A DNA stretch of 60,621 nucleotides from an uncultured Gammaproteobacteria bacterium (lineage in GTDB: Bacteria > Pseudomonadota > Gammaproteobacteria > Arenicellales > UBA868), in NCBI GenBank assembly GCA_905612355.1, contig CAJQRU010000013.1, positions 1 to 60,621 on the forward strand. Reading direction: 5' to 3'. Every line of letters starts with the position of its first letter. The stretch's first letter is position 1. Below are positions 10,611-20,540 of the stretch, one piece after another. A program made the translations under genes and the position numbers. The notes beneath the pieces were generated by a model. The model did not search any database, was not told where the DNA came from, and saw nothing but the letters and a program-made list of their open reading frames with translations.

Positions 10611-11042
10611 ATGGAGAACACGGACAAGTTGGATCAATTTGGGCAAGCGTTTGTTGCCTCGGACAGTGAGCCGAATCGGCTACCCGATACGATGGATGCT
10701 GGCGAAGAGACGGGCCCGGATGTGCGTGGTGGTGGTGAGCCGGTCCTGCGGGGCCAGGTGATCGACGCCTTAAAGGAAGTTTATGATCCAGAAATTCCGG
10801 TCAATATTTACGATCTTGGGTTGATCTATCGGATCGACATCGACGAGTCGAATCATGTCGAGGTGGAGATGACATTAACCTCGCCTAATTGTCCGGTTGC
10901 TGAGAGTATGCCGGGATGGGTAGAGAATGCCGCGAAAGAAGTGACGGGAATCACCGGTGTCGAGGTGGACTTGGTGTTCGACCCACCTTGGGATCAAGAG
11001 CGAATGACCGAAGCCGCACGGCTTGAACTGGGTATGTTTTAG
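10611..11042 (+). CDS. sufT: SUF maturation factor SufT (MIP18/DUF59 family)
   Basis: The DUF59 domain fills residues 45-143: VIDALKEVYDPEIPVNIYDLGLIY, then LTSPNCPVAESMP with the conserved Cys, and DPPWDQERMTEAARLELGMF at the C terminus. SufT is a Fe-S maturation accessory factor that helps meet high demand for cluster proteins. The first 45 residues are an acidic, low-complexity extension not seen in minimal versions. It follows sufU by 16 bp and precedes a Rieske-type ferredoxin by 5 bp. Confidence 0.9.
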   Translation: MENTDKLDQFGQAFVASDSEPNRLPDTMDAGEETGPDVRGGGEPVLRGQVIDALKEVYDPEIPVNIYDLGLIYRIDIDESNHVEVEMTLTSPNCPVAESMPGWVENAAKEVTGITGVEVDLVFDPPWDQERMTEAARLELGMF

Positions 11043-11047
11043 GCGTA

Positions 11048-11368
11048 ATGACGGAGTGGGTTGAGGTGGCGTCAGTTGGCGATATTGAGAACCGTCAAAG
11101 TGTGATCGTGGAGGTAGACGGGATCTCGGTGGTGATTTTCAATCTTGACGGTGAATTCTGTGCGTTGGAGGACGTTTGCACACACGATGGCGCCGAGATT
11201 GCTAGCGGTTGCCTGGTCGGTGATGCAATCGAGTGTCCTCGGCACGGAGCTCGTTTCAATATCCGCACAGGGGCAGTTGAGGCTCCCCCGGCCTACGAGC
11301 CATTGCCAACCTTTCCAATACGGATCAACAATGGTGTGATTCAGGTGTGTGACGATCGTTGGGACTGA
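11048..11368 (+). CDS. Rieske-type [2Fe-2S] ferredoxin
   Basis: A 106-residue single Rieske domain. The ligands form C-x-H (CTHDGAEI, about residue 41) and C-x2-H (ECPRHGARF, about residue 61), as in NirD/biphenyl-dioxygenase-type ferredoxins. No signal peptide is present, so it is a soluble cytoplasmic carrier. Its place at the end of the suf operon suggests it donates electrons during Fe-S assembly or is a client of it; this is an inference. It starts 5 bp after sufT. Confidence 0.9.
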   Translation: MTEWVEVASVGDIENRQSVIVEVDGISVVIFNLDGEFCALEDVCTHDGAEIASGCLVGDAIECPRHGARFNIRTGAVEAPPAYEPLPTFPIRINNGVIQVCDDRWD

Positions 11369-11422
11369 AGTCTGTAAACTGCAGTGGTACGCAATGCTTC
11401 TGGGTTTATAACAAGGCAAGTG

Positions 11423-12808
11423 ATGACGGACAAACTCTATATAAAGACCTTCGGTTGCCAGATGAACGAGTATGACTCGGATCGTGTTGCAGATCTTCTG
11501 CAGGAATCACATGGCATGGTGCTGACCGATGATCCTGAAGAGGCCAATGTGTTGCTTCTTAACACTTGTTCCATACGCGAAAAAGCTCAGGAAAAAGTGT
11601 TTTCGCAGTTGGGGCGATGGCAAGAATTGAAACGTGAACGCGCGGATTTGATTATTGGGGTTGGTGGATGTGTGGCAAGTCAGGAGGGAGATCAGATTCT
11701 CAAGCGTGCACCCTATGTCGACCTGGTGTTCGGGCCCCAGACTTGTCATCGTGTGCCGCAGTTACTTGAGAGAGCACGCGCTGCGCGAAAGCCGCAGATT
11801 GATGTCAGTTTTCCTGGCATCGAAAAGTTTGACAACCTGCCTACCCCCGGATCTCGGGGTGCACGGGCGTTTGTTTCGGTGATGGAGGGGTGTAGTAAAT
11901 ACTGCACTTTCTGTGTCGTGCCTTATACCCGAGGCGAGGAGTTCAGTCGTACTTTTGATGACGTCATCACGGAAGTTTTTGAACTTGCCCAACACGGTGT
12001 ACGCGAGGTAACTCTACTGGGCCAAAATGTTAATGCCTACACGGGTAGACGGCATAACGGGGATCTCGTGGACTTCGCAGAATTGTTGGATTATGTAGCT
12101 GCTGTCGAGGGTATTGAGCGGATTCGATATATCACTTCCCACCCGATAGATTTTTCCGAAGCACTGATCGACGCTTATGCGAGGTTGCCCACATTGGTGA
12201 GTCATCTGCATTTACCGGTACAAAGTGGATCTGATCGGATTCTCAAGCTGATGAAACGTCAGTACAGTGTGGCGGACTACGAATCTATTGTGTATCGGTT
12301 ACGCGAGCGCCGACCTGATTTATCCTTATCATCTGATTTCATTATCGGTTTTCCTGGTGAAACCGAACAAGACTTTGAAGCGACTGTTTCATTGATTGAC
12401 CGTATTGGTTTTGACCAGTCTTTTAGTTTTATCTATAGTGCGCGACCGGGCACTCCGGCCGCAGATCTAACTGATGGGATTACCCATGTGGAAAAGCAGC
12501 GCCGTCTGGCGATTGTCCAACAACGTTTGACGTCTTCTGCGCAACAGGCTAGTCGCGCTATGCTCGGAACAGAGCAACGCATCCTTGTGGATGGATATGC
12601 CCGCAAGAATCCAAACCAGTTATCCGGACGTACCGAAAACAATCGGGTGGTTAATTTCGACGGGCCGGCCGATTTATTGCAGCATTTTGTTGATGTCCAG
12701 ATCACGGAAGCGTTGCCGAATTCTCTCCGTGCCCGGCTGGTTGCGAACCGAGCAAGTGATTTTGCTATGATCAGCGAAGGTTCGGTGAGGGTGCCCACCT
12801 ACACTTGA
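11423..12808 (+). CDS. miaB: tRNA-2-methylthio-N6-isopentenyladenosine synthase MiaB
   Basis: Radical-SAM methylthiotransferase acting on i6A37 of tRNA. The N-terminal MTTase cysteines are in [23 protein letters not shown] and [11 protein letters not shown]. The radical-SAM cluster motif is [17 protein letters not shown]-terminal TRAM domain follows. I chose the ATG at 11423 because [13 protein letters not shown] is the normal N terminus and AAGGCAAG precedes it; a GTG at 11384 would add 13 residues. It needs two [4Fe-4S] clusters, so its position after suf is sensible. Confidence 0.96.
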   Translation: MTDKLYIKTFGCQMNEYDSDRVADLLQESHGMVLTDDPEEANVLLLNTCSIREKAQEKVFSQLGRWQELKRERADLIIGVGGCVASQEGDQILKRAPYVDLVFGPQTCHRVPQLLERARAARKPQIDVSFPGIEKFDNLPTPGSRGARAFVSVMEGCSKYCTFCVVPYTRGEEFSRTFDDVITEVFELAQHGVREVTLLGQNVNAYTGRRHNGDLVDFAELLDYVAAVEGIERIRYITSHPIDFSEALIDAYARLPTLVSHLHLPVQSGSDRILKLMKRQYSVADYESIVYRLRERRPDLSLSSDFIIGFPGETEQDFEATVSLIDRIGFDQSFSFIYSARPGTPAADLTDGITHVEKQRRLAIVQQRLTSSAQQASRAMLGTEQRILVDGYARKNPNQLSGRTENNRVVNFDGPADLLQHFVDVQITEALPNSLRARLVANRASDFAMISEGSVRVPTYT

Positions 12809-13788
12809 AAGCCGCCACGACTCCAGAAACACTGCAGCTAACCCCAGAGGATAATCGACGCCTCGCTGGGTTGTGCGGTCAAAGCAATACCCACCTCAAA
12901 CAGATCGAAGCACGTTTTGATGTCAAGATCTCCCACCGCGGGCATTTATTTCTGATTGACGGCGAAGCAGATAACGTGGGTAACGCACGCAACATACTCC
13001 AAGCGCTTTATGATGACACCCGCGGTGACGTCGTTCTGAGTAATGAGAACGTACACATGAAGGTTTCACAACTGTCCCATGACGATCATGCCGAGGGGCG
13101 CGATCCGAGCGAGGTTGTAGTGCGGCTTCGTAAGTTACAGGTGCGTGGAAAGAACCGTAATCAGCGAGATTACCTTCGCAACATCACCGGCCACGACATC
13201 AATTTTTCGGTTGGGCCAGCTGGGACAGGAAAAACTTATTTGGCCGTGGCGTGCGCGGTCGAGGCCCTGGCAAACAATGAGGTTGACAGAATTATATTGG
13301 TTCGCCCCGCGGTAGAGGCCGGTGAACGTCTCGGCTTTTTACCAGGCGATATCGGGCAAAAGGTCGATCCGTATCTCAGACCACTTTACGATGCGCTCTA
13401 TGAAATGCTTGGCTTCGACCGCGTTGGAAAACTGCTTGACCGGGGAGTGATTGAACTAGCGCCATTGGCTTATATGCGGGGTAGAACACTGAACGAGTCA
13501 TTCATCATATTGGATGAGGCACAGAACTCGACCGTCGAACAGATGAAGATGTTTCTGACGCGAATCGGTTACGGTTCGAAGGCAGTGATCGCGGGGGATA
13601 TTACGCAGGTCGATTTGCCCAAAAGCACGGTGTCAGGTCTGCGTTATGCGGCCGAGGCGCTTATTGACATTGAGGGTATTTCGGTCACTCGTTTCGTATC
13701 ACGGGATGTTGTTCGCCATCCTTTGGTCCAGCGTATCGTCGAGGTGTTTGAGGCACAAGCCCTAACGAATGGCGACGATAGACAGTGA
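12805..13788 (+). CDS. ybeZ: PhoH-like ATPase (YbeZ)
   Basis: Cytoplasmic PhoH-family ATPase of 327 residues. An N-terminal KH-like segment ([23 protein letters not shown]) precedes the P-loop [12 protein letters not shown] (about residue 139) and Walker [12 protein letters not shown]. YbeZ acts with YbeY in rRNA and ribosome quality processes. The start is a TTG overlapping the miaB stop (TTGA). It overlaps ybeY by four bases; miaB-ybeZ-ybeY-ybeX-lnt is the classic order. Confidence 0.93.
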   Translation: MKAATTPETLQLTPEDNRRLAGLCGQSNTHLKQIEARFDVKISHRGHLFLIDGEADNVGNARNILQALYDDTRGDVVLSNENVHMKVSQLSHDDHAEGRDPSEVVVRLRKLQVRGKNRNQRDYLRNITGHDINFSVGPAGTGKTYLAVACAVEALANNEVDRIILVRPAVEAGERLGFLPGDIGQKVDPYLRPLYDALYEMLGFDRVGKLLDRGVIELAPLAYMRGRTLNESFIILDEAQNSTVEQMKMFLTRIGYGSKAVIAGDITQVDLPKSTVSGLRYAAEALIDIEGISVTRFVSRDVVRHPLVQRIVEVFEAQALTNGDDRQ

Positions 13789-14243
13789 CGATGCAACTCG
13801 ACTTGCAGGTGGTCGTGTCGGATCCACAATTGCCGGCAGTGCAAGATTTTGAGCAGTGGACACGTGCGGCATTGAGCGTCGCTGAACACCCTGGAGGCGA
13901 ATTGACATTGCGGGTTGTTTCGGAGGAAGAAATGAGTTCGTTTAATCTTCGGTTTCGCGGACACCACAGTTCGACCAACGTGTTGTCTTTTCCGGTTGAT
14001 GATCCGCCTGGGGTAACCACAGGCATACTGGGCGATATCCTGGTTTGTCCTGCAGTCTTGCGGCGCGAAGTCGTCGGTTCTGGAACGCTGCTTGTCGCAC
14101 ACTGGGCCCACATGGTTGTTCATGGTGTCCTGCATTTGTGTGGTTACGATCACCAGAGTGAATGTGATGCAGGTGTTATGGAAGGATTAGAAAGCGATGT
14201 TTTGCAAGGGTTCGGGTTCGCAGACCCCTATCGCGTTTCCTGA
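13785..14243 (+). CDS. ybeY: Endoribonuclease YbeY
   Basis: Zinc-dependent endoribonuclease for 16S rRNA 3' maturation and ribosome quality control. The three zinc histidines lie in HGVLHLCGYDH near the C terminus. The STNVLSFPVDD block is also diagnostic. At 152 residues it is full length. The start is a GTG at 13785 overlapping ybeZ; an ATG two codons later (13791) is equally possible. Confidence 0.95.
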   Translation: MTMQLDLQVVVSDPQLPAVQDFEQWTRAALSVAEHPGGELTLRVVSEEEMSSFNLRFRGHHSSTNVLSFPVDDPPGVTTGILGDILVCPAVLRREVVGSGTLLVAHWAHMVVHGVLHLCGYDHQSECDAGVMEGLESDVLQGFGFADPYRVS

Positions 14244-14257
14244 CCGGCGCAATATCC

Positions 14258-15109
14258 ATGAGCCACTGGCAACAAGTCCTACGCGAGGTGCGTGCCCGCA
14301 TCATTCAGCATTTGTTGTACTGGTTACGGGGCATACCGTTCACTCGTGAGCAGTTGTCCAGGCTGTTGCACGCTGCGCGAGCACGTGAATTGCTGGACGA
14401 GGAGACTCTTCAAATGATGGAAGGGGTGACCCGGGTCACCGATCTCAAAGTGGAACAGGTAATGGTGGCGCGTGCACAGATGGTAACGGTCGATGTCAGT
14501 CAGGCATTAGACGATATTCTGCCAGTTATGATTGCTTCTGCGCACTCGCGATTTCCCGTCACTGACGGGGACCGGGATACGATTATTGGTATTCTGTTGG
14601 CGAAGGATGTTCTGCGGCACATGCAGGAAAGCGATATCGCTCGTTTGCCCTGGGAGCGCTTGCTCAGAGCAGCTGTGTTCATACCTGAAAGCAAACGACT
14701 CAACGTGCTGTTGCAGGAATTCAGGCGGCGTCGCAATCACATGGCATTTGTCGTTGATGAATATGGTGGTGTTACTGGTCTGGTGACGATCGAGGATGTG
14801 TTGGAGCAGATCGTCGGCGACATAGAAGATGAACACGACTTTGATGAAGGCGCCGCTATGGTTCTGCGCCAAAGTGCTGACCACTTGGTGGTCAAGGCCA
14901 CACTGCCGGTGAGTCGTTTCAATCAACTGGTTAAAACTGCTTTGGATGAGACCGAATTTGACACCTTGGGCGGTGCCGTCACCGACCAGTTGGGACATGT
15001 TCCGCAACGCGGTGAAACAGTGGAATTCGAAGGTCATGAGGTCGAGGTGCTTAGTGCCGATGCGCGTCAAGCACGGCTTCTGCGCGTGGCCCGACTGCCT
15101 GCTGGTTGA
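14258..15109 (+). CDS. corC: CorC/HlyC-type CBS-domain protein (YbeX)
   Basis: A 283-residue soluble protein with an acidic-helix N-terminal region, two CBS domains (about residues 65-185, including VMVARAQMVTVDVSQ and MAFVVDEYGGVTGLVTIEDVLEQIVGDI) and a C-terminal CorC_HlyC transporter-associated domain (FDTLGGAVTDQLGHVPQRGE). It lacks the membrane DUF21 domain, as E. coli YbeX does. The role in divalent-cation or ribosome homeostasis is unsettled. Set between ybeY and lnt as in most gammaproteobacteria. Confidence 0.92.
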   Translation: MSHWQQVLREVRARIIQHLLYWLRGIPFTREQLSRLLHAARARELLDEETLQMMEGVTRVTDLKVEQVMVARAQMVTVDVSQALDDILPVMIASAHSRFPVTDGDRDTIIGILLAKDVLRHMQESDIARLPWERLLRAAVFIPESKRLNVLLQEFRRRRNHMAFVVDEYGGVTGLVTIEDVLEQIVGDIEDEHDFDEGAAMVLRQSADHLVVKATLPVSRFNQLVKTALDETEFDTLGGAVTDQLGHVPQRGETVEFEGHEVEVLSADARQARLLRVARLPAG

Positions 15110-15142
15110 ACAGGTACCGACTTTTTTAGTTCAAAGCCTTGG

Positions 15143-16684
15143 GTGGACGCTGCCGATGACCCATGTCGGATTACTGAGTTGAAGGTTGGCACTGGGGCCC
15201 CATGGCTGCTGACTTTTGTCGCCGGCATTTCGTTCCCACTCGCTTTTGCGCCATTTCACTATGCGTTGGTTGGGCCATTGGCATTGGCAGTGTTATTTCT
15301 ACTGTGGTCGTGTGTAAGCGCGAAACGCGCTGCGGGGCTGGGGTTGATGTTTGGTATCGGGTCATTTGGTGTTGGCGTGTCATGGGTATTTGTCAGTTTG
15401 CATGACTACGGCAATATGCCTACGGCGCTGGCCGTTGGTGTAACGGTTGTATTTATCTTGATACTGTCCTTTTATCTTGCTGCGGTAGGGTTCTGCCAAG
15501 CCGGCTGGTTACGTCTGCCGATGGGGTTGCGTCTCACTGTCTTGATGCCGGCGGTGTGGGTACTTATGGAATGGCTGCGAGGTTGGTTGTTAGGTGGTTT
15601 TCCTTGGATGTACCTTGGTTACAGTCAGCTCGACACACCTCTGGCGGGTTTTGCACCTCTCGGTGGCGTATTAGGTGTTAGTTTTCTCTCGGCGGTGACG
15701 GCCGGCGCACTCGCCTGGGGAGTTCACAGTGGTGGCAGGGCCTGGGCGGGTGCAACAGGCGTTATCGTGCTGATTGTGTTGGGGACTGCACTTGTGGGGC
15801 GCAGCGAACAAGTAATGCCAACAGGTGATGCGCTCAAAGTGGCTGTTATTCAAAATAATATTGCACTCTCTGATAAATGGCAGGTCGGTAATGTCCGTAG
15901 TATTCGAGAGCGCTACCTCGCAGCGAGTATCGACGCAGGCGGTCCGGATCTTATCGTCTGGCCCGAAGCTGCTTTACCAGAGTTTCTTGACGGTCTGTCA
16001 CCAGAGTTTTTGCAAGACTTGTCGAATCATCCTGCTGATTTTGTGATTGGGCTTCTCGAGCGCCGACAACAAAAGGGTCATTTTGAACTGTTTAATAGCG
16101 CGCTTGGAATCGGTGATGAACAGTTTGTTTATCGCAAGCGACAGTTGGTGGTTTTTGGCGAATACTTGCCGTTGCGGCCATTGTTTGGGTGGTTGCTTCG
16201 TTACTTGGATATTCCAATGTCAGACTTTTCCTCTTGGCAGGAAAGGCAGGCGCCGATGACCTTGGCCGGACAACAGGTGGGTGTGACGATTTGTTACGAG
16301 GATGCGTTCCCATGGCTGGTTCGGCGTTCGTTGCCTGAAGCGACTGTGCTCGTGAATATCAGCGAGGATGCGTGGTTCGGTGACTCTCTGGCGCCGCACC
16401 AGCGACTACAAATGGCCCGCTTTCGTGCTCTTGAAAGCGGCCGCGCGCTGGTGCGCGCCAGCAACAATGGGTTGTCCGCCTTAATTGATAGACGAGGACA
16501 AGTGCTACAGTTGGCTCCACAGTTTAGTGCTGTTGTGTTGTCCGGGATGGTGCAGCCTGCGACAGGGACCACAGTGTATGTGCGTTACGGTGATACCCCA
16601 CTCGTTGGTGGATTGTTGCTCTTATTGGCTATCGCGTTTTTGGTTAATAAAAAAGTTGTAGTCGGTGGTGCCACCATAACCTGA
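15143..16684 (+). CDS. lnt: Apolipoprotein N-acyltransferase Lnt
   Basis: Inner-membrane enzyme that N-acylates the Cys of outer-membrane lipoproteins. The N-terminal half has about six hydrophobic segments. The C-terminal nitrilase domain carries Glu in WPEAALPE, Lys in YRKRQLVVFGEYLP and Cys in VTICYEDAFP. One more membrane helix (VGGLLLLLAIAFLVN) ends the protein. Length is 513. It starts at a GTG at 15143; no ATG is available before the first helix. LptE encoded later is a client lipoprotein. Confidence 0.94.
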   Translation: MDAADDPCRITELKVGTGAPWLLTFVAGISFPLAFAPFHYALVGPLALAVLFLLWSCVSAKRAAGLGLMFGIGSFGVGVSWVFVSLHDYGNMPTALAVGVTVVFILILSFYLAAVGFCQAGWLRLPMGLRLTVLMPAVWVLMEWLRGWLLGGFPWMYLGYSQLDTPLAGFAPLGGVLGVSFLSAVTAGALAWGVHSGGRAWAGATGVIVLIVLGTALVGRSEQVMPTGDALKVAVIQNNIALSDKWQVGNVRSIRERYLAASIDAGGPDLIVWPEAALPEFLDGLSPEFLQDLSNHPADFVIGLLERRQQKGHFELFNSALGIGDEQFVYRKRQLVVFGEYLPLRPLFGWLLRYLDIPMSDFSSWQERQAPMTLAGQQVGVTICYEDAFPWLVRRSLPEATVLVNISEDAWFGDSLAPHQRLQMARFRALESGRALVRASNNGLSALIDRRGQVLQLAPQFSAVVLSGMVQPATGTTVYVRYGDTPLVGGLLLLLAIAFLVNKKVVVGGATIT

Positions 16685-16706
16685 ATGCGGCTGCTACACT
16701 TTCCCC

Positions 16707-17606
16707 ATGTCGGAAAACAATGACGAAAAGTTGGTGGTGGCAATTTCTTCGCGCGCGTTATTTGATTTGGAGGAGAGCCATAATGTTTTTATCGACCAAG
16801 GTGTTGAGGCGTATTGTCGTTATCAGATCCAGCATGAGGACAGCACCCTTGAGCCTGGGGTTGCATTTCCTCTAGTACAAAAACTTTTGTCGTTGAACGA
16901 ATTGTCTGAGCAGCAGCAGGTCGAAGTGGTGCTCATTTCCCGCAACAGCGCAGACACAGGGTTGAGGATCTTCAATTCGATTAATGATCACGGCCTTGAT
17001 ATCACTCGAGCGGCTTTTTCTGGTGGTGAAAGTCCGTTTCGGTATATAGCGCCTTTTAGTGCCGATTTGTTTCTATCAGCTGATCCGCTTGATGTGCGTC
17101 GTGCGCTGGACAATGATATAGCGGCTGCGACCATCCTGCCTTCGCGGGTCAGCTCAGTCTCGGGTGGCCCGTTACGCATCGCCTTCGATGGTGATGCAGT
17201 TTTGTTTGCTGATGACTCTGAACGTGTCTATCAGGCACAGGGCTTGGAAGCTTTTGTGGCTGCTGAAAAGGCGGCTGCAATGACACCGTTACCGGGAGGG
17301 CCCTTTCGAAAATTTCTGGCAGCTTTGCATCGCTTGCAGACGAGCTATTCCACTGAGCCTGGTCGTATACGGACCGCTTTACTCACAGCGCGATCAGCAC
17401 CGGCCCATGAGCGGGTGATTCGCACGTTGCGAGCCTGGAATATCCGTATCGATGAAGCGGTGTTCCTGGGGGGGCTTGATAAGGGTAGTTTTCTTGCGAC
17501 ATTTGGTGCGGATATTTTTTTCGATGATCAGAAAGAACATTGTGAATCAGCGCGCCAACATGTACCGACCGGACATGTGCCCCACGGTATCGCCAATAGC
17601 GAATAA
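16707..17606 (+). CDS. 5'-nucleotidase (PF06189 family)
   Basis: A 299-residue member of the cytosolic 5'-nucleotidase family distantly related to HAD phosphatases. Family blocks include VVAISSRALFDLEESHNVF, EVVLISRNSADTGLRIFNSI, FLSADPLDVRRALD and IAFDGDAVLFADDSE. The last has the DxD-like acidic motif. Expected to dephosphorylate nucleoside 5'-monophosphates; the physiological substrate is unknown. Possibly weakly led: only 22 bp separate it from lnt, and TACACT (16692-16697) just before the ATG could be a -10 box giving a nearly leaderless mRNA. Confidence 0.85.
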   Translation: MSENNDEKLVVAISSRALFDLEESHNVFIDQGVEAYCRYQIQHEDSTLEPGVAFPLVQKLLSLNELSEQQQVEVVLISRNSADTGLRIFNSINDHGLDITRAAFSGGESPFRYIAPFSADLFLSADPLDVRRALDNDIAAATILPSRVSSVSGGPLRIAFDGDAVLFADDSERVYQAQGLEAFVAAEKAAAMTPLPGGPFRKFLAALHRLQTSYSTEPGRIRTALLTARSAPAHERVIRTLRAWNIRIDEAVFLGGLDKGSFLATFGADIFFDDQKEHCESARQHVPTGHVPHGIANSE

Positions 17607-17646
17607 TTCAATCAGACCGGACGAGTGAAGGCGCTGATAAAGCGAT

Positions 17647-17655
17647 TGGTATACT
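17647..17655 (+). promoter_or_regulatory. Candidate extended -10 promoter for the Do-type protease
   Basis: TGGTATACT fits an extended -10 element (TG-n-TATACT), 49 bp before the protease ATG at 17704 in a 97-bp gap after the 5'-nucleotidase gene. No good -35 box is seen at 17 bp. I did not recognise a sigma-E-type sequence. Confidence 0.35.
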
Positions 17656-17703
17656 CTCCTTGTCACGAAACACCGGGCCAGCAGCCCGAGCACGGATCAA
17701 CTA

Positions 17704-19065
17704 ATGCTTAGTTCATATTGGGTCAGAATCTTCTTGTTTGTGGTTGTTTTGCCACTGAGTGCAGTCCGCGTACAGGCGGGTCTACCTGCGATTGTTGATG
17801 GTGCTCCTTTACCAAGCTTGGCGCCCATGGTGGAAACGGTGCTACCTGCGGTGGTCAACATATCGACCAGAGGCCGCGTGTCAATGCGGGAAAACCCGCT
17901 CATGCAGGACCCATTTTTCCGCCGTTTTTTCGGTGCACCGGAAACACAGCCTCGTGAACGTCAGACTAGCAGCCTGGGTTCGGGCGTGATTATCGATGCG
18001 GCTGCCGGTCACGTGGTGACGAACCAACATGTGATTGGCAATGCCGATGAGATTACCGTTCGGTTGCATGATGGTCGATCGGTTCAGGCCGAGGTGATTG
18101 GTAGCGACCCGAATGCAGATATCGCAGTCATCAAGATACCGGCGCAGGGTTTGACCGCCATTGATTTAGGCAACTCTGACAGGCTTCGCGTTGGCGATTT
18201 TGTCGTTGCCATTGGTAATCCATTTGGTTTAGGGCAGACAGTGACTTCGGGCATTGTCAGCGCCCTCGGCCGCAGTGGCCTGGGAATTGAGGATTACGAA
18301 GATTTCATTCAGACAGACGCTTCGATCAATCCGGGGAATTCGGGCGGTGCGTTGGTTAACCTGCGCGGCGAACTGATCGGTGTTAACACTGCGATTGTCG
18401 GGCCAAGTGGCGGTAATGTTGGTATTGGGTTTGCCATACCCATTAATATGGTTTTGGCATTGACCCGTCAGATTGTCGAATTTGGTGAGGTGCGTCGTGG
18501 TCGACTTGGTGTAGTGATTCAGGATCTGACCCGAGATCTTGCCGAGGCCTTTGGCATCGATGCGGAGCACGGTGCCGTCATCGCTCAGGTGATGCCGGAC
18601 TCGGCAGCCGCCGATGCTGGTTTCAAGGAGGCGGATGTCATCACAGCAGTGAATGAGCGACCGGTCAAAGGCGCGACGGATCTTCGCAATATAATTGGCT
18701 TGTCGAGGTCGGATGAAGAAGTGGAGATCGAGTACTTCCGAAACGGACAGCAGACGAGGGTGCGCGTGAAGTTGCGCCCAGCGGACGTGACGATTGGTCT
18801 GGGAGAAAAGATCAGTCAGCATTTAACAGGCGCGACGCTCGCGGACAGTGAGGACGGTGAGCTGGCCGGTGTTCGGGTGACCGAGGTCGAAGCGCGGAGC
18901 CCGGCATGGAAGGCGGGCCTGCGTAAGAATGACCTGATTGTTTCCATCAATCGCGAACGGGTAAAAAATATTGATGATATCAGACAAGTTGTCTCCAAGC
19001 ATTCAGCCGGAGTTTTGTTGCAAATAAAACGAGGCGATTCGGCGCTATTTCTGGCCATTCGCTGA
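17704..19065 (+). CDS. Do-family periplasmic serine protease/chaperone (DegP/DegQ-like, MucD-type)
   Basis: Signal peptide at residues 1-25 ([16 protein letters not shown]). The trypsin-like domain has the catalytic triad H109 ([12 protein letters not shown]), D139 ([10 protein letters not shown]) and S213 ([10 protein letters not shown]). Two PDZ domains follow, about 265-350 and 370-450. Length 453 suits DegQ/MucD-type proteases. Role: periplasmic protein quality control. It is monocistronic or leads into rpe 63 bp later. DegP, DegQ and MucD cannot be told apart safely from sequence alone. Confidence 0.9.
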   Translation: MLSSYWVRIFLFVVVLPLSAVRVQAGLPAIVDGAPLPSLAPMVETVLPAVVNISTRGRVSMRENPLMQDPFFRRFFGAPETQPRERQTSSLGSGVIIDAAAGHVVTNQHVIGNADEITVRLHDGRSVQAEVIGSDPNADIAVIKIPAQGLTAIDLGNSDRLRVGDFVVAIGNPFGLGQTVTSGIVSALGRSGLGIEDYEDFIQTDASINPGNSGGALVNLRGELIGVNTAIVGPSGGNVGIGFAIPINMVLALTRQIVEFGEVRRGRLGVVIQDLTRDLAEAFGIDAEHGAVIAQVMPDSAAADAGFKEADVITAVNERPVKGATDLRNIIGLSRSDEEVEIEYFRNGQQTRVRVKLRPADVTIGLGEKISQHLTGATLADSEDGELAGVRVTEVEARSPAWKAGLRKNDLIVSINRERVKNIDDIRQVVSKHSAGVLLQIKRGDSALFLAIR

Positions 19066-19128
19066 TTGTGGTCAAGCCGTGAAGTGGCGAGCAACTCTGT
19101 TAAGACAGATCACTTTGTCTCTATCACC

Positions 19129-19818
19129 ATGAACGCTGCTATTTCCGCTTCGATCCTGGCTGCAGATGTGGCTTGCTTGGGGGATGAGGTAGACCATGTT
19201 CTGCTGTCCGGAGCCGGGCGCGTTCATCTTGATGTGATGGATCATCACTATGTCCCCAACTTGACTTTCGGCCCGCTGGTCTGTGAGGGGTTGCGGCGAC
19301 ATGGCATCGATGCGCCGATCGATGTTCATTTGATGGCGAAACCTGTGGATCCGCTTATTCGAGAGTTTGCTGCAGCGGGCGCTACGTCGATTACTTTTCA
19401 TCCCGAAGCTACTGATCACGTGGATCGGTCACTGGGCCTAATTCGTGAACTCGATTGCCAATGTGGGCTCGCGTTTAATCCAGCCACTTCCCTCGATTTA
19501 TGCCGACAACTGGCATCCCGGCTCGATACCATATTGTTGATGTCGGTGAATCCAGGTTTCGGCGGGCAGGTGTTCATTGACTACGTGCTTGATAAAGTGA
19601 GCGAAGCGCGAAAAATAATTGATGCCAGTCGTTATGCAATTCGGCTTGAAGTAGATGGTGGCATCAAAGAAGACAACATTGCGACTGTCGCGAAGGCCGG
19701 TGCAGATACGTTTGTCATCGGCTCTGGACTTTTTGGCTATCGCCAAATAAAGGATCCCAATGGTTACGACACGGTGATATCTGCGCTTAGTGCGCGCCTG
19801 ACGGAGATGCACCAGTGA
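19129..19818 (+). CDS. rpe: Ribulose-phosphate 3-epimerase
   Basis: Interconverts ribulose-5-phosphate and xylulose-5-phosphate in the pentose phosphate or Calvin pathways. The TIM-barrel signature is present: [54 protein letters not shown] and [12 protein letters not shown] chose the ATG at 19129 ([13 protein letters not shown]) because it matches the family N terminus; a longer reading from 19066 adds 21 unlikely residues. It overlaps gph by four bases. A chemolithoautotroph would need it for CO2 fixation, but no RuBisCO genes are in view. Confidence 0.95.
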   Translation: MNAAISASILAADVACLGDEVDHVLLSGAGRVHLDVMDHHYVPNLTFGPLVCEGLRRHGIDAPIDVHLMAKPVDPLIREFAAAGATSITFHPEATDHVDRSLGLIRELDCQCGLAFNPATSLDLCRQLASRLDTILLMSVNPGFGGQVFIDYVLDKVSEARKIIDASRYAIRLEVDGGIKEDNIATVAKAGADTFVIGSGLFGYRQIKDPNGYDTVISALSARLTEMHQ

Positions 19819-20537
19819 TGAGTGGGACTCAAACAGATGCGGTGACAGTCGGGACGGTGGCGGTTAGTTCGATCCGGGCGTTTCTGTTTGATCTTGATGG
19901 CACATTGGTTGATTCGGTACCTGATTTGACGACCGCAGTAAATCAACTGCGCGGCGCGTGGCGCTTTGAGCCAGTGAGCGAAGAGCAGGTGCGGTGCTGG
20001 ATTGGTAACGGGGCACACCGATTAGTCGAGCGCGCGCTTCCCAGCACAACAGGGGGTTTGCTGACCGATGCCGAACTCGAGCAGGCGTACGCCTTATTCG
20101 TGGATTATTACCAACGATCGATCTGTGATCGCAGCACCGTTTACCCGGGCGTGTTGGAATTACTGGAAAACTTGAGTTCCCGCGGGTATTTTCTTGGTGT
20201 GGTGACGAACAAGCCTCGCCAGTTTGCTGAGTTGCTACTCGAGCGCCTTAATCTGAGCGGTCATTTCGATGTGTTAGTTGCCGGCGATGATCTCCCGTCC
20301 ATGAAACCGCATCCAGCCATGCTGGTACATGCCTGTGAAACACTGGGAATCCTAACTGGGCAAGCTGTGTTCGTAGGTGATTCGGGGACTGATTTGGTGG
20401 CAGCTCGTGCCGCACCGATGCCTGTCCTGTTGGCTGGTTGGGGCTATGACCCCACTGCTGGGGAAGGTGACGTGGTGCCGGATGCCATTCTGCGAGACGC
20501 CCGCGATGTCGTGCTGTGGGTAAGTCGGGGGGATTGA
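19815..20537 (+). CDS. gph: Phosphoglycolate phosphatase (HAD superfamily)
   Basis: HAD-type phosphatase of 240 residues. Motif I is [15 protein letters not shown], motif II VVTNKP, and motif [20 protein letters not shown]. Linkage to rpe and trpE is the standard gammaproteobacterial rpe-gph-trpE order, supporting gph over other HAD hydrolases. It removes 2-phosphoglycolate from DNA repair or RuBisCO oxygenation. Start is GTG at 19815 or ATG at 19818, overlapping the rpe stop. Confidence 0.9.
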   Translation: MMSGTQTDAVTVGTVAVSSIRAFLFDLDGTLVDSVPDLTTAVNQLRGAWRFEPVSEEQVRCWIGNGAHRLVERALPSTTGGLLTDAELEQAYALFVDYYQRSICDRSTVYPGVLELLENLSSRGYFLGVVTNKPRQFAELLLERLNLSGHFDVLVAGDDLPSMKPHPAMLVHACETLGILTGQAVFVGDSGTDLVAARAAPMPVLLAGWGYDPTAGEGDVVPDAILRDARDVVLWVSRGD

Positions 20538-20540
20538 CAG

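Noticed and set aside
14507-15070. 187-codon - strand frame inside corC
   Set aside because: Lies wholly opposite the conserved CBS-domain gene with no start context.
18229-18822. 197-codon - strand frame inside the Do-type protease gene
   Set aside because: Antisense to a clear protease with intact triad; composition is not protein-like.
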